Assembly (NCBI RefSeq): GCF_000507845.1
Contig: NZ_KI669455.1
Coordinates: forward strand, 489,333-553,332
Reading direction: 5' to 3'
Source of the DNA: Helicobacter macacae MIT 99-5501
GTDB lineage: Bacteria; Campylobacterota; Campylobacteria; Campylobacterales; Helicobacteraceae
Length of the DNA stretch: 64,000 nt
In this document: positions 19,427-27,953 of the stretch, one piece after another
How positions within the stretch are numbered: the stretch's first letter is position 1
How the letters are laid out: every line of letters begins with the position of its first letter
The notes under the pieces: model-generated
Told to the model about the DNA's origin: nothing
The model's database searches: none
Seen by the model: only the letters and a program-made list of their open reading frames with translations
Made by a program: the position numbers and the translations under genes

Positions 19427-20638
19427 TTGAAGCACACAATCAAAAATCACAAGAAGAAAAATCATAAGAAGCATTTGGTATTTTTTACGCTTTGGGGGGT
19501 GTTTGGAGTTGTTCTTTTTTGTGATTTTTTGCAATATTTTGCTAGCAAAAAGCAAAATCCCTCAAACTTCGTGCTTGATAGAGAAGCACAGCTTCACATA
19601 GACAAGCCACTAAAAGAGCTTATATTTTTTGATGTCCCAAACAGCGCAAAATCCGCTCACGCAAGCGCGATAGTAAATATTGAGAGTTTGCAGCTAGCCG
19701 ACAAAGATAATGCTACGCTAACAAATATGCTACTTTATTTTGCAGGAAGCAGGGAGGGGGCTAGCGATGTTTGTATTTATCAGAGTTTTTTTTCGCCACC
19801 AAAGCCTTATGCAAAATCTAGCGATAAATCCCACACAAAGCATTTGAGCGAAAATTCACAAAAAAATCCACAAAAAGATTTGGCAAAAAATAAAGGCTGG
19901 AGCGAGCCTAGAGCGATTTTGTGTCCGCAGGATTTATCCAAAATGGCGGGCAAATTTATCAAAAAACTTGGCAATCCTGTGAGTTTCATTGATAGTAAGG
20001 GTTGGGTGCATTTGTTTGTAGTGGGTGTGAGTATGGGTGGCTGGGCTACTTCCAAAATCTATTGGGCTGTGTTTGATAAGGAACTTTATTCGTTAAATTT
20101 CGTGCGAGAGCTGCATTTATCCCCGATTCTAAATCTCTCTCATCTCGCGCGAAATCCCGCTATGATTTTGGATAATGGTGGCTTTGTGCTACCTATTTAT
20201 AATGAGTTTGCCCAAAAATATCCGCTTTTATTAGAGATAAATAGTGATTATGAAGTGCTTTCCACGCAAAAGCCTTTTTATAAAGATTTGCCTAGAAATC
20301 AGCTTCAGCCAAGTTTTGTCCCGCTTGATTTTGACAAATCTTTTGGGGTGTCTCGCAGGTATGGAGCAGATAATTCTATGAAAGCATCGCTTTGTGAGCG
20401 TGAAAAAGCTGGTAAAAATAGTTGCAATACATTATCTACAAACTTGCAAAATTTTGACTCATCTTCTGTGCTCTTTAGGCTAGGGAATTTTGTATTTTTG
20501 CTACACAATCGCGCGAAAAATACAGAATCAAAAAACGCAAACAATAGAGAGGAGCTGTGGCTATATAAGTTGCAAGATTTTGACATAGTTCAATCTAGTT
20601 TAGAAAAGCATTTAGGGGGGGGGGGAAGTAAATTTTAA
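19427..20638 (+). CDS. Sialidase-like BNR protein, out of frame at poly-G (OFF)
   Basis: As read, this is a 403-residue protein ending abnormally in GGGGSKF just after a G11 tract. An N-terminal membrane anchor (about 15-35) precedes a predicted neuraminidase-like domain (BNR_2/COG4409 type). The recognisable blocks are WSEPRAI, GNPVSFIDSKGWVHLF, the NPAMILDNGGFVLPIYNEFAQKYP motif, and LQPSFVPLD. The family's last strands (SYPxxx...YTYxREHIR) are missing here but are encoded directly downstream in another frame. The start is TTG with TAGGA 7 bases upstream. With 10 or 13 G the protein would be about 459 residues and would overlap the next gene by ATGA. It is therefore a phase-variable gene in the OFF state, not a decayed one. 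The substrate glycan is unknown, and sialidase activity is not proven by the fold. Confidence 0.85.
   Translation: MKHTIKNHKKKNHKKHLVFFTLWGVFGVVLFCDFLQYFASKKQNPSNFVLDREAQLHIDKPLKELIFFDVPNSAKSAHASAIVNIESLQLADKDNATLTNMLLYFAGSREGASDVCIYQSFFSPPKPYAKSSDKSHTKHLSENSQKNPQKDLAKNKGWSEPRAILCPQDLSKMAGKFIKKLGNPVSFIDSKGWVHLFVVGVSMGGWATSKIYWAVFDKELYSLNFVRELHLSPILNLSHLARNPAMILDNGGFVLPIYNEFAQKYPLLLEINSDYEVLSTQKPFYKDLPRNQLQPSFVPLDFDKSFGVSRRYGADNSMKASLCEREKAGKNSCNTLSTNLQNFDSSSVLFRLGNFVFLLHNRAKNTESKNANNREELWLYKLQDFDIVQSSLEKHLGGGGSKF
20615..20625 (+). repeat. Poly-G tract (G11), OFF state
   Basis: Eleven G near the 3' end of the sialidase-like gene. With G11 translation stops at TAA 20636-20638; with G12 it stops at a TAA immediately after the tract. 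With G10 the frame continues through SYPSVAVNSEFVHISYTYG to TGA at 20805-20807. The displaced segment is intact and matches the family C-terminus, which supports a reversible switch. Confidence 0.92.
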
Positions 20639-20807
20639 GCCCATAATGCGACTTGATGAGCTAGAGGGCAAGGAGGTGTCATATCCTAGTGTGGCTGTAA
20701 ATAGCGAGTTTGTGCATATTTCTTACACTTATGGGAGGGAGCATATTCGCACACTACTTTTGCCAAAATTGCACAAACCAAAATCGCACAAAAAGGAAGC
20801 ACAATGA
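20627..20807 (+). other. Displaced 3' end of the sialidase-like gene
   Basis: This is the open frame that would complete the upstream protein if the G tract had 10 bases. It encodes KPIMRLDELEGKEVSYPS, then a VHISYTYGREHIRTLLL strand typical of the end of BNR_2 proteins, then a Lys/His-rich tail. It has no start of its own with a ribosome-binding site. It ends in an ATGA overlap with the following membrane protein gene. Confidence 0.85.
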
Positions 20808-21442
20808 GTGTGATACACGCACTAGCAAATGAAATCGCACTAAGCATTGTGCTTGTTTCAAGTGTGCTTTTTATCGCACAAAAGGCATTGCGCAAATACG
20901 CTAAAAAATGGATAGCCCTATTTATCTTGCTTGCCTTTTTCTTGCTTCTTATGCCATTTACTTCTTTTAGTGTAAGTGGATATGCGTATGCTTTGCTTGG
21001 CGCACCTAGCGTGCTTTTGGTGGTTATGAGTATTTGGAGCGGGTGGCAGATTTTGGAGCGTAGAGAGAGTTTTCAGCCATTTTTTGATACAAAATCAAAG
21101 GTTGTTATCTTTTTGGTGGGGGCGGTTGTGTATGCGGAGTTTTTGGGTGGAATCTTTAGCATAAATTATCATTTGCCTAGCCAAATAAATTTATATTGGC
21201 TTGATTTTTACCATTTAGATTCTTTTACCCAAATGGCTAGTTTGTGGGTATTTGCTATTGTCGGATATTTTGTGAGTGCGCGACTAGGTGTGGGGCTAGT
21301 GTGTGGGTTATTTGCATATAAGATTTTTGGGGAAATGGGAGTGTGGGATTATTGTATCGACCCATTTTTGTGGCTATGGTGTGGGGTAAGTGCGCTTTAT
21401 GCCATTGTCCTAAAGGTGCGCAAAAAATACACAAAAACATAA
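20804..21442 (+). CDS. Integral membrane protein, partner of the sialidase-like gene
   Basis: I do not recognise a named family. The 212-residue protein has six or seven predicted membrane helices (about 8-24, 35-54, 62-77, 92-114, 145-175, 185-202) and a basic C-terminus (KVRKKYTKT). AAAAGGA lies 6 bases before the ATG. Its start codon overlaps the stop of the full-length upstream reading frame (ATGA), so when the sialidase-like gene is ON the two would be translationally coupled. When it is OFF, ribosomes leave 166 bases earlier and this gene must initiate on its own. It probably works with the upstream membrane-anchored protein at the inner membrane. Confidence 0.7.
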   Translation: MSVIHALANEIALSIVLVSSVLFIAQKALRKYAKKWIALFILLAFFLLLMPFTSFSVSGYAYALLGAPSVLLVVMSIWSGWQILERRESFQPFFDTKSKVVIFLVGAVVYAEFLGGIFSINYHLPSQINLYWLDFYHLDSFTQMASLWVFAIVGYFVSARLGVGLVCGLFAYKIFGEMGVWDYCIDPFLWLWCGVSALYAIVLKVRKKYTKT

Positions 21443-21783
21443 AAGAGAGTTTCTTATACATATCGTGGAATCTAACTCAAAAAACCAACACGACTATTTG
21501 CTACAAACTGCTTGATAAAGCAATAACAAGCAAAAAGTAGCGGTATTGTAAATCAAAAAAGCAAATATTTTTCTACATTATGAAATTTTTTATCATAACT
21601 ATATTGTGGGGGTATTGCAAAGTTGATTCTAGCCTGCTTTTGATAGAGTCGCTAAAAAAGTGCAAAAAAGATTTCATAGAATCAACGCAAGGTTTTGCAA
21701 AGAATCAAAAAAAAGTCAAAGAAGTTTTGCTTTGTAGATTTTAGACTAAAACCTACAAAGCAATAGATTATGCAATCAAAAAT
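21443..21783. other. Gap between convergent genes
   Basis: These 341 bases separate the membrane protein gene (+) from flaB (-). Apart from the strong flaB terminator hairpin at 21728-21762 I see no gene or RNA. A 65-codon open frame running into it from the upstream gene lacks any family features and is taken as noise. Confidence 0.5.
21728..21762 (-). terminator. flaB transcription terminator
   Basis: TGCTTTGTAGATTTTAG pairs with the following bases as a 17-bp stem with one mismatch and a very short loop, about 20 bases after the flaB stop codon on the minus strand. T-rich sequence follows. It probably also stops transcripts arriving from the convergent membrane protein gene. Confidence 0.7.
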
Positions 21784-23328
21784 CTACTGAAGTAGTCTAA
21801 GCACATTTTGTTGCACTGCATTTGCTTGCGCCATAGCGAAGCTACCGCTTTGTGCCAAAATGTTGTGTTTAGAGAAGTTCGCTGATTCACTAGCGAAATC
21901 CACTTCACGGATTTGAGATTCTGCCGCTTTGACATTGACTTGCGTTACAGATACATTATTTACCGTTACGACTAATTGTAGCTGGACAGAGCCTATGTCG
22001 GCGCGGATTTTGTCAAGCTGTGCTCGCGCAGAATCTGCCATATCCATAACAAGCATCGCACCTTTTAGCGTGGTTACGCCCGCACCGATACCTTTCCAAT
22101 TCAAGTCCGCTTGGGCAACATTGCCATTTGCGCCATAGGCACTTGCGACATTTGCACCAAAGATTCCCCTTAGCTCACGCAAGTTTGCGGTGTATTCTGC
22201 TGTGCCTTGTGCGGAGTGGAATCCCACGTGGCTATAATTTACCCCACTTACCAAAATATCACGCGCATCTGTGCGGATAAGTGTCAAGCGTCCGATGATG
22301 GCGTGATTCCACCCTGATATGCCGTTGAAATCCCCACCACCAAAGACATTTGCCGCATCGCCCTCTGCGTGGATTTGTATCGCTCTGCCATCTGGTGCAG
22401 AGAGGTTTAGCCGTCCTGTGATGTCAAGGTAGGCTAGCACGCCTGTGCGCTCTTTTACACTATTTATTGCATTGATTAGTCGTCCATCAGAGTCGTTTTT
22501 GCGGACATCATTTACAGTTCCTATTGTTGTGCCGTTGATAACTAGCTTTTCTACCGTGCCAGACATTACAGGGTCTACACTTGTAGCTAGCACATTATAA
22601 GCCGAGCGGATACCAAGCGTGTCGGAAAATTTGTTTATGATTTCACTTAAGTGTCCCACACCCATACCTGCAGAAGTAGAGATTTTGCAAGTTTCTAGCT
22701 CATAGCTATTTAGCCCATCGACTTCTCTAAAGTTTAGAGCGACTTCGGTAAGGTTTTTGCCCGCAGCACTTGCTAGCATTCCCGTGCCAAGAATAGAGGA
22801 GGATTCCATACGGACGTGTCCAATCTTATCTGAGCTTGTAGGTCCGATAGAGGCTTTTACTGTGGTATTTGAATACGCACCGATTTGGAATTCTTTGTTA
22901 GAAAAAGAGCCAGAGAGCATTTGCTGCCCGTTGAAGCTTGTCGTATTTGCGATATTATCTAGCTCCTCTAGTAGTCGCTGAATATCTGCTTGCAACGCGC
23001 GGCGAGATTCCAAAGTCTGTCCATCTTGCGCTGCTTGGATAGCCTTTGTCTTTATGGTATCCAAAATCTTAATTTGCTCATCCATAGCTTTGTCGGCTAC
23101 TTGTATCATACCGATAGCATCATTGGCATTTCTTATCGCCTGTCCTAAGCTCTCGCTCTGACTTCGCAGACTATCGGCAATCGCCATACCTGAAGCATCA
23201 TCGGCTGCCTTGTTGATTCTAAGCCCCGAGCTAAGTTTCTCTAGCGAGCTTGCGAGCAATCTATTGTTCTCTACGCCTGTGGTGTGCGCATTTAGCGCAG
23301 CAATGTTCGTGTTTATCCTGAAACTCAT
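21784..23328 (-). CDS. flaB: Flagellin B
   Basis: FlaB is the minor flagellin, assembled near the hook of the sheathed flagellum and exported by the flagellar type III apparatus. The 514-residue protein has the conserved D0/D1 ends ([35 protein letters not shown]) and closely follows H. pylori FlaB in length and sequence, including [17 protein letters not shown] and [12 protein letters not shown] chose the second ATG (23328), which gives the standard MSFRIN start with AAGGA 5 bases upstream; the ATG at 23334 overlaps that ribosome-binding site. A sigma-54 promoter and a strong terminator bracket the gene, so it is monocistronic. Confidence 0.97.
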   Translation of the reverse strand: MSFRINTNIAALNAHTTGVENNRLLASSLEKLSSGLRINKAADDASGMAIADSLRSQSESLGQAIRNANDAIGMIQVADKAMDEQIKILDTIKTKAIQAAQDGQTLESRRALQADIQRLLEELDNIANTTSFNGQQMLSGSFSNKEFQIGAYSNTTVKASIGPTSSDKIGHVRMESSSILGTGMLASAAGKNLTEVALNFREVDGLNSYELETCKISTSAGMGVGHLSEIINKFSDTLGIRSAYNVLATSVDPVMSGTVEKLVINGTTIGTVNDVRKNDSDGRLINAINSVKERTGVLAYLDITGRLNLSAPDGRAIQIHAEGDAANVFGGGDFNGISGWNHAIIGRLTLIRTDARDILVSGVNYSHVGFHSAQGTAEYTANLRELRGIFGANVASAYGANGNVAQADLNWKGIGAGVTTLKGAMLVMDMADSARAQLDKIRADIGSVQLQLVVTVNNVSVTQVNVKAAESQIREVDFASESANFSKHNILAQSGSFAMAQANAVQQNVLRLLQ

Positions 23329-23365
23329 TTGCATCCTTCGCGGTGGAATTTGGCAAATGAGTAAA

Positions 23366-23379
23366 GCAAGCAGTGTTCC
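23366..23379 (-). promoter_or_regulatory. Sigma-54 promoter of flaB
   Basis: On the minus strand TTGGAACACTGCTTGC gives the invariant GG-N10-GC arrangement of a -24/-12 RpoN promoter. The predicted transcription start is about 25 bases before the flaB ATG. RpoN control of flaB is established in H. pylori. Confidence 0.88.
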
Positions 23380-23581
23380 AAAAATTTAAAGTAAATGGAT
23401 TTTTGTCGATAGTCGGCACGGATTTTGGGTGCGTGGATTTATGTAGAGTTTTATTTAGATTTCGCACGAAAGCGACGTTAAAAAATACAAAACAACTACA
23501 AACAAAACAAACGCAATCAATTTAAAAAAAAACAAGCAAAAAAGAAATAGCAAAATAAAGTAGAAAAGCAAAAAGAAGTTC

Positions 23582-23612
23582 GCATAGATTCTAGCAAAGC
23601 TAAAATCTATGC
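23582..23612 (-). terminator. Terminator hairpin after tpx
   Basis: GCATAGATT and AATCTATGC pair, and inner TAGC/GCTA extend the stem to about 14 bp with one mismatch. It starts 18 bases beyond the tpx stop. On the + strand the stem is followed by six T, so it may also block + strand transcripts. The rest of the roughly 300-base gap up to flaB holds only the flaB promoter and A-rich DNA. Confidence 0.6.
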
Positions 23613-23630
23613 TTTTTTAGAAGCTAGTGA

Positions 23631-24131
23631 TTAGGATTTTGCAGCTTGAAGGGCAGAATCATAGTCTGGCTCTTTGTTGATTTCCTCGCAGATTTCTTGG
23701 TAGATGACTTTCCCTTTTTCATCTAGGACAATCACCGCACGAGTAAGTAGCCCTTTTAGCGGAGTATTGGCAAGCAAAAGCCCATACTCTTTTCCAAATG
23801 CTTTTTCCATAAAGTCGCTTGCTACAACGATATTGTCGATATTTTCTACCGCGCAAAATCTACCTGCACCAAAAGGCAAATCCATACTTACTACAAACAC
23901 CACCGCATTTGACAAGCTAGCAGCCTCTTTGTTAAATCGTTTTGTCTGAATCTGACAAATCCCTGTATCAAGGCTTGGGACAACATTGATGATTTGCTTT
24001 TTGCCAAGTGCGCCACCGACTTTGATGTGGTTCAAATCCTTATCAACAAGCTCGATTTGTGGGGCAATATCACCGACTTTGAGTTGTTTGCCTACAAGAC
24101 TTGCAGGACTTCCTTTAAAAGTTACCGACAT
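23631..24131 (-). CDS. tpx: Thiol peroxidase
   Basis: Tpx is a 2-Cys-type peroxiredoxin that reduces hydrogen peroxide and alkyl hydroperoxides with electrons from thioredoxin. The 166-residue protein has the family signature VPSLDTGICQIQTKRFN, where the peroxidatic Cys lies in the DTGIC segment near residue 58. The resolving Cys is in GRFCAVENI near 92. The N-terminus MSVTFKGSPASLVGKQLKVGD is typical, and AAAAAGGAG precedes the ATG. It is a single-gene unit with its own terminator hairpin. Confidence 0.96.
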   Translation of the reverse strand: MSVTFKGSPASLVGKQLKVGDIAPQIELVDKDLNHIKVGGALGKKQIINVVPSLDTGICQIQTKRFNKEAASLSNAVVFVVSMDLPFGAGRFCAVENIDNIVVASDFMEKAFGKEYGLLLANTPLKGLLTRAVIVLDEKGKVIYQEICEEINKEPDYDSALQAAKS

Positions 24132-24363
24132 TTTGTCTCCTTTTTATGAGTTTTTTAGAATCACAATGTTACAATTTTTGCGTTCTATACACGATAGTGG
24201 CTAATCTTTAGCAAAACCAAAATCTAGCGCAAAAACTAGCGTTGTTATGATTTTGCCCTAAGATAGAGTAGCACACCACATAGCTTACAGCCAGCTAGAA
24301 TTGTAACAAAATAAATCTAAATGCACACTAAATCGACAATATAAAACCAAAAAGGAACAAAAA

Positions 24364-25878
24364 TTGAGCAAAAAATCCTACCTTATTGACACTTCTGTTA
24401 TCCTAGATGACCCACAAAACCTTATCTACCTTTACCAAAACGCCAAAAACACACTATTTATAAGCGACATTGTCCTAGATGAGCTTGACAAAAAAAAGAC
24501 TTCTAGCGAGGTTGGATTTTTCGCTAGGGAGTTTTTCCGCAATATCATCGATGAGGGAGAATCAACCAAAGGCTTAGCTAGCCAAAATCCGCCAATCAAA
24601 ACCGCAAATAAAGCAAAATCCCAAAATCTAACAAAAACCGATTTTGCTAAGATTTTGCCATTGGAGGGGGATTTTTTTCGTGTGGTGCACTATGAAGTGC
24701 GAGCCACCTCCTCTATAAGCAGGGCAAATGCCAAAACCACCACTATCCCACTAATCATAATCTTTCGTCAAAACTATCAAACCAAATCCCTAGAATATGG
24801 GCTAAATGACGCTAGAATCGCAGAAATCGCCAAAGACTACAACCTAATCTTGCTTACAAATGACATTTCGCTAAAGATTCGCTGCCTTGCGCGAAATATC
24901 AAGGCAGAATCGCTATTTCGCGACCGCGTAGAAAATCCAAGTGATATTGACTTTTGGCATAAGTTTTTGCTACACAAAGACGCCGATATAGCCACGCTAG
25001 AAAAAAGCAAAGAGTTCAAATCCCTTAGCCAATGGAGTCTTATCCAAATTGATGAGCAAGACAACACCGATAGTTCGCTATACCTCACAGGCAAAAAGCG
25101 ATTTGGCATAAAGGTGGGTAGTAGCTCTAGTGGGAGATTTGAAGAGCTAGAGCTAGACGCACTTATCAAAGAAGCAAACCCATATATCACGCCTATGAAT
25201 CTAGAGCAAAAAATGCTTTTTGCTATGCTAATCCATAAGCAAAATATCGCTACTATCGCCACAGGCTCGACAGGCTCTGGCAAAACCCTAATTGCACTTC
25301 AAGCAGGAATCTACTTGCAAAAAGAGGGCATAGTCGATGGGATAATCTACCTGCGAAACACCGTAACAGCTAGCGATAAAGAAGCCGAGCTAGGATTTCG
25401 CAAAGGCGATGAGGAGCAAAAGCTAGGGTATTTTATGTATCCACTATATAGTGCGATAAATTTCACTATTGATTCCCTGCAATCAACTTCTATGAAAAAT
25501 TACATAGAATATCGAGGCGATGTAAATACTATTCACAAAGAGGATGCCACAGAATATTTCCTAAAAAAGCATAATATCCAAGTGGTGGATATAGCCCACG
25601 CTCGCGGTATCACTATCCGCAAAAAGTTTGTCATATTTGATGAAGTCCAAAACGCTTCAAACGCGACAATCAAGCTTATAGGCACAAGACTTGGCGAGGA
25701 TAGCAAAATCGTATTTTTGGGCGATTGGGCACAGATAGACCACCCATATTTAAGTAAATTTCGCAATGGCGCGGTAAGCCTACTTCAAAAGGCTTTGAGT
25801 GAGGATATAATCGCTGGGATTCAGCTAAGGCAGACGATACGAAGCAGTGTAGCGCAGTGGTTTGGGGAGAGTTTTTAG
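24364..25878 (+). CDS. PIN-PhoH family ATPase/RNase
   Basis: The 504-residue protein joins an N-terminal PIN ribonuclease-like domain (about 1-180, starting KKSYLIDTSVILDDP and ending LLTNDISLKIRCLA, with the acidic metal-binding residues in place) to a PhoH-type P-loop ATPase. Walker A ATGSTGSGKT is near 299-308 and Walker B FVIFDEVQNA is near 423-432. The same architecture occurs in PhoH2/YlaK proteins, thought to be RNA helicase-nucleases. The start is TTG with AAAAGGA 7 bases upstream. A hairpin at 25920-25959 probably ends the transcript. Confidence 0.9.
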   Translation: MSKKSYLIDTSVILDDPQNLIYLYQNAKNTLFISDIVLDELDKKKTSSEVGFFAREFFRNIIDEGESTKGLASQNPPIKTANKAKSQNLTKTDFAKILPLEGDFFRVVHYEVRATSSISRANAKTTTIPLIIIFRQNYQTKSLEYGLNDARIAEIAKDYNLILLTNDISLKIRCLARNIKAESLFRDRVENPSDIDFWHKFLLHKDADIATLEKSKEFKSLSQWSLIQIDEQDNTDSSLYLTGKKRFGIKVGSSSSGRFEELELDALIKEANPYITPMNLEQKMLFAMLIHKQNIATIATGSTGSGKTLIALQAGIYLQKEGIVDGIIYLRNTVTASDKEAELGFRKGDEEQKLGYFMYPLYSAINFTIDSLQSTSMKNYIEYRGDVNTIHKEDATEYFLKKHNIQVVDIAHARGITIRKKFVIFDEVQNASNATIKLIGTRLGEDSKIVFLGDWAQIDHPYLSKFRNGAVSLLQKALSEDIIAGIQLRQTIRSSVAQWFGESF

Positions 25879-25919
25879 AGTTTTTTTTTATTTATTTTTT
25901 TGATTCTTTACTATGGTTT

Positions 25920-25959
25920 ATCAAAAACATTTTGTCGCTTTTGTGGCGACATTTTTGAT
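25920..25959 (+). terminator. Hairpin after the PhoH-like gene
   Basis: ATCAAAAA...TTTTTGAT flank an inner GTCGC/GCGAC stem with a 7-base loop; a 5-base bulge interrupts the left arm. It begins 42 bases after the stop codon. It is probably a transcription terminator separating this gene from the palindromic promoter that follows. Confidence 0.5.
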
Positions 25960-25985
25960 GGGCTTCACACGCCAAAATAGCGTGA

Positions 25986-26024
25986 TATTTTGATATGGTA
26001 TAATGCAAAATCTATATCAAAATA
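25986..26024 (+). promoter_or_regulatory. Promoter with flanking 11-bp inverted repeat (operator-like)
   Basis: TGGTATAAT (extended -10, TATAAT at 25999-26004) is bracketed by TATTTTGATAT at 25986-25996 and its exact reverse complement at 26014-26024. The arms are 28 bp apart start to start, placing them on nearly the same face of the helix. The downstream arm abuts the AAGGAG ribosome-binding site. The position suggests repressor binding, but no regulator is identified. Confidence 0.6.
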
Positions 26025-26034
26025 AGGAGTTCTT

Positions 26035-26823
26035 ATGGCAATAAATGATGATTTTTCACAAGAGGGATTTATGGTTGCATATACAATGCTACTAAATGGA
26101 ATAAATGGCATAAAGCTAAAAGCAGAGGTGTTTTGGGAATTTGCTAGAGAAGATAACGCAATGAGTGATTTAGTAGAGGCAGTAGAGCAAGCAAAAAGAT
26201 TTGAAGTGCTATGTCACCAAAATGAGACACTACAAAATGCAATTACAAAAATCCAACAAATAGGGCAACAATACAAGAACTTAAAAATAGCGACACACAA
26301 AGAAGCAATAAACTGCCTAAAAAACCCCTCAAAAGAAGCGATGCAAAAATGCAACGAAGCATTGGCTAGGCTAGCACAGCAAATGAAAATCTACAATGAA
26401 TCTTTGAGGGAATATATACAAACACTCAAAGATTCTACCATATCGCTAACAGACGGCACAGAGCTAAAAGTTGGAGTATTTTGGAAAATTGAGGAGGAGG
26501 ATAGCGCACTTTTAGACTTGGCGATTAAGGTAGAGCAAGCACACGATGAATGTAGCCAACAAGACAAAATGACACAAAAGACACAAAGATTGTTAAAAAA
26601 AGTCCTGCAAACAACTAAACAAGTTAGAGCGAGCAGAAAAGCATTTCACAAAGCAGAGCTAGACTGCCTAAAAAACCCCTCAAAAGAAACAACACAAAAA
26701 TGTAGTGAAGCATTGACTAGATTTAAAAATGTGATGAAAATCCATAGCCAAAATTTGCAAGAATATCTAGTAGCCTTAACATCTCTTAATAATCCTTTCA
26801 AAGAAGCAGATAAAGAAAAATAG
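26035..26823 (+). CDS. Unknown helical protein with tandem duplicated domain
   Basis: I do not recognise this 262-residue protein. It has no signal peptide and no membrane segment and should be almost entirely alpha-helical. It consists of two copies of a roughly 115-residue unit (about 20-133 and 140-256). Each has a VFW...ED.A..DL...VEQA start and a CLKNPSKE...QKC.EAL....MKI...L.EY core with conserved Cys pairs. The two copies share 26 identical bases (26312-26337 and 26663-26688), 351 bp or 117 codons apart, so the duplication is recent or homogenised. AAGGAG precedes the ATG. It stands alone behind its own operator-like promoter. Confidence 0.75.
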   Translation: MAINDDFSQEGFMVAYTMLLNGINGIKLKAEVFWEFAREDNAMSDLVEAVEQAKRFEVLCHQNETLQNAITKIQQIGQQYKNLKIATHKEAINCLKNPSKEAMQKCNEALARLAQQMKIYNESLREYIQTLKDSTISLTDGTELKVGVFWKIEEEDSALLDLAIKVEQAHDECSQQDKMTQKTQRLLKKVLQTTKQVRASRKAFHKAELDCLKNPSKETTQKCSEALTRFKNVMKIHSQNLQEYLVALTSLNNPFKEADKEK

Positions 26824-27071
26824 AAAAAACATAGTCTAGCAAAACGCAAAATCCATTTTAGTGATTTTGGCAAAGCAACCTTAGGATATGCAATGCTAAG
26901 AATAGAAAACACTAAAGAATCAACAATCATAGATTTCAAAATAATGCCACAAAAAATAATGTCCTAAAAAGACAATACCTAAAGTGTAAAATTCTATAAA
27001 TGTTGATTTTAGTGCTTATTATGTGGGGATTTTACGCGTTGGATTTTGTGGCTACTAGAATCTAGCAAAAA

Positions 27072-27791
27072 CTAGGCTAAGTATTTTGGCAAATACTTAG
27101 GAGGGATAAAAAGCGATAGGGTAAATCCACCTTGCAGATTTTTTACTTTTGGTTTTTTCTTTAGCTCGATTATCACGCCTTTTGGGAATTCTAGCGCGTC
27201 CAAATGCGCTACCCCCAAAGCGTATTTGACAAATTCGCCCAAATCAGGCTCGTGCCCCACAAGCACGAGCGTTTGAGCTAGCTCATCATTTGCATATATC
27301 GCCTTTTCATATCCCTCTATCCCACAATCAGGCGAGATAAAATCACAAAGCTGACAAGGAACTTTTTTTAGCACTTTTGAGAGTGGTTTTATCGTTTGTA
27401 TCGTGCGCTTAGCAGGAGAAGTAAGCACGCAAGAAATAGGAGTTTTTTGGGTATGCAAAAAATTTTGGACAAAGCTAGCTATATTTTCGCTTTGGATTTT
27501 GCCTTTTTTGGTAAGCGGGCGAAGCATATCATTATGCGGAGTTTTGGTGGTTTTGCACGATTTGGCAAATATCTCTCTATCCATACTATCAGCGTGGCGG
27601 ATAAGGATTATTCTCTTTAGTTTTGCACTTAGGTTATTTGGCGATTTTTGGCTTTGTGAGGTGGTTTTTGTAGGGGTTTGAGTGGAGGTTTTGGCACTAT
27701 CTTGTGAGGCATTTGCAGTGAAATCTTGTGTGAAATCTTTTGATACTGTTTGCAAAGAATGATTTGCGTGGGCTTGGACTTTAGCTGACAT
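27072..27791 (-). CDS. SixA-like histidine phosphatase
   Basis: The protein belongs to the phosphoglycerate-mutase/SixA superfamily. The catalytic LIRHADS motif puts the phosphorylated His at residue 66, and VLVGHEPDLGEFV supplies the second His. SixA proteins dephosphorylate phosphohistidine domains; the actual target here is unknown. The first 58 residues are a Thr/Ser/Gln/Lys-rich low-complexity extension absent from most relatives. The start is supported by AAGGAAG 6 bases before the ATG, so the extension is probably real. The 239-residue length is above the usual 160 or so. Confidence 0.82.
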   Translation of the reverse strand: MSAKVQAHANHSLQTVSKDFTQDFTANASQDSAKTSTQTPTKTTSQSQKSPNNLSAKLKRIILIRHADSMDREIFAKSCKTTKTPHNDMLRPLTKKGKIQSENIASFVQNFLHTQKTPISCVLTSPAKRTIQTIKPLSKVLKKVPCQLCDFISPDCGIEGYEKAIYANDELAQTLVLVGHEPDLGEFVKYALGVAHLDALEFPKGVIIELKKKPKVKNLQGGFTLSLFIPPKYLPKYLA

Positions 27792-27953
27792 TTTCTACTT
27801 CCTTTTGGCTATTATTTTGTGCGGTGTTTTTGCTAAATCACAAAACACACGCCAAACATTGTAACAAAAATTTATAGATTTTGTCTTTTTAGATATGTAA
27901 AATCTTTATAAAATCTATTGCTACCAAATATCGCCAAATCACTACCAAAATCA

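Noticed and set aside
19427..20638. Sialidase-like gene as a pseudogene
   Set aside because: The only defect is the length of a homopolymer tract; the displaced end is intact and ends exactly at the next start codon.
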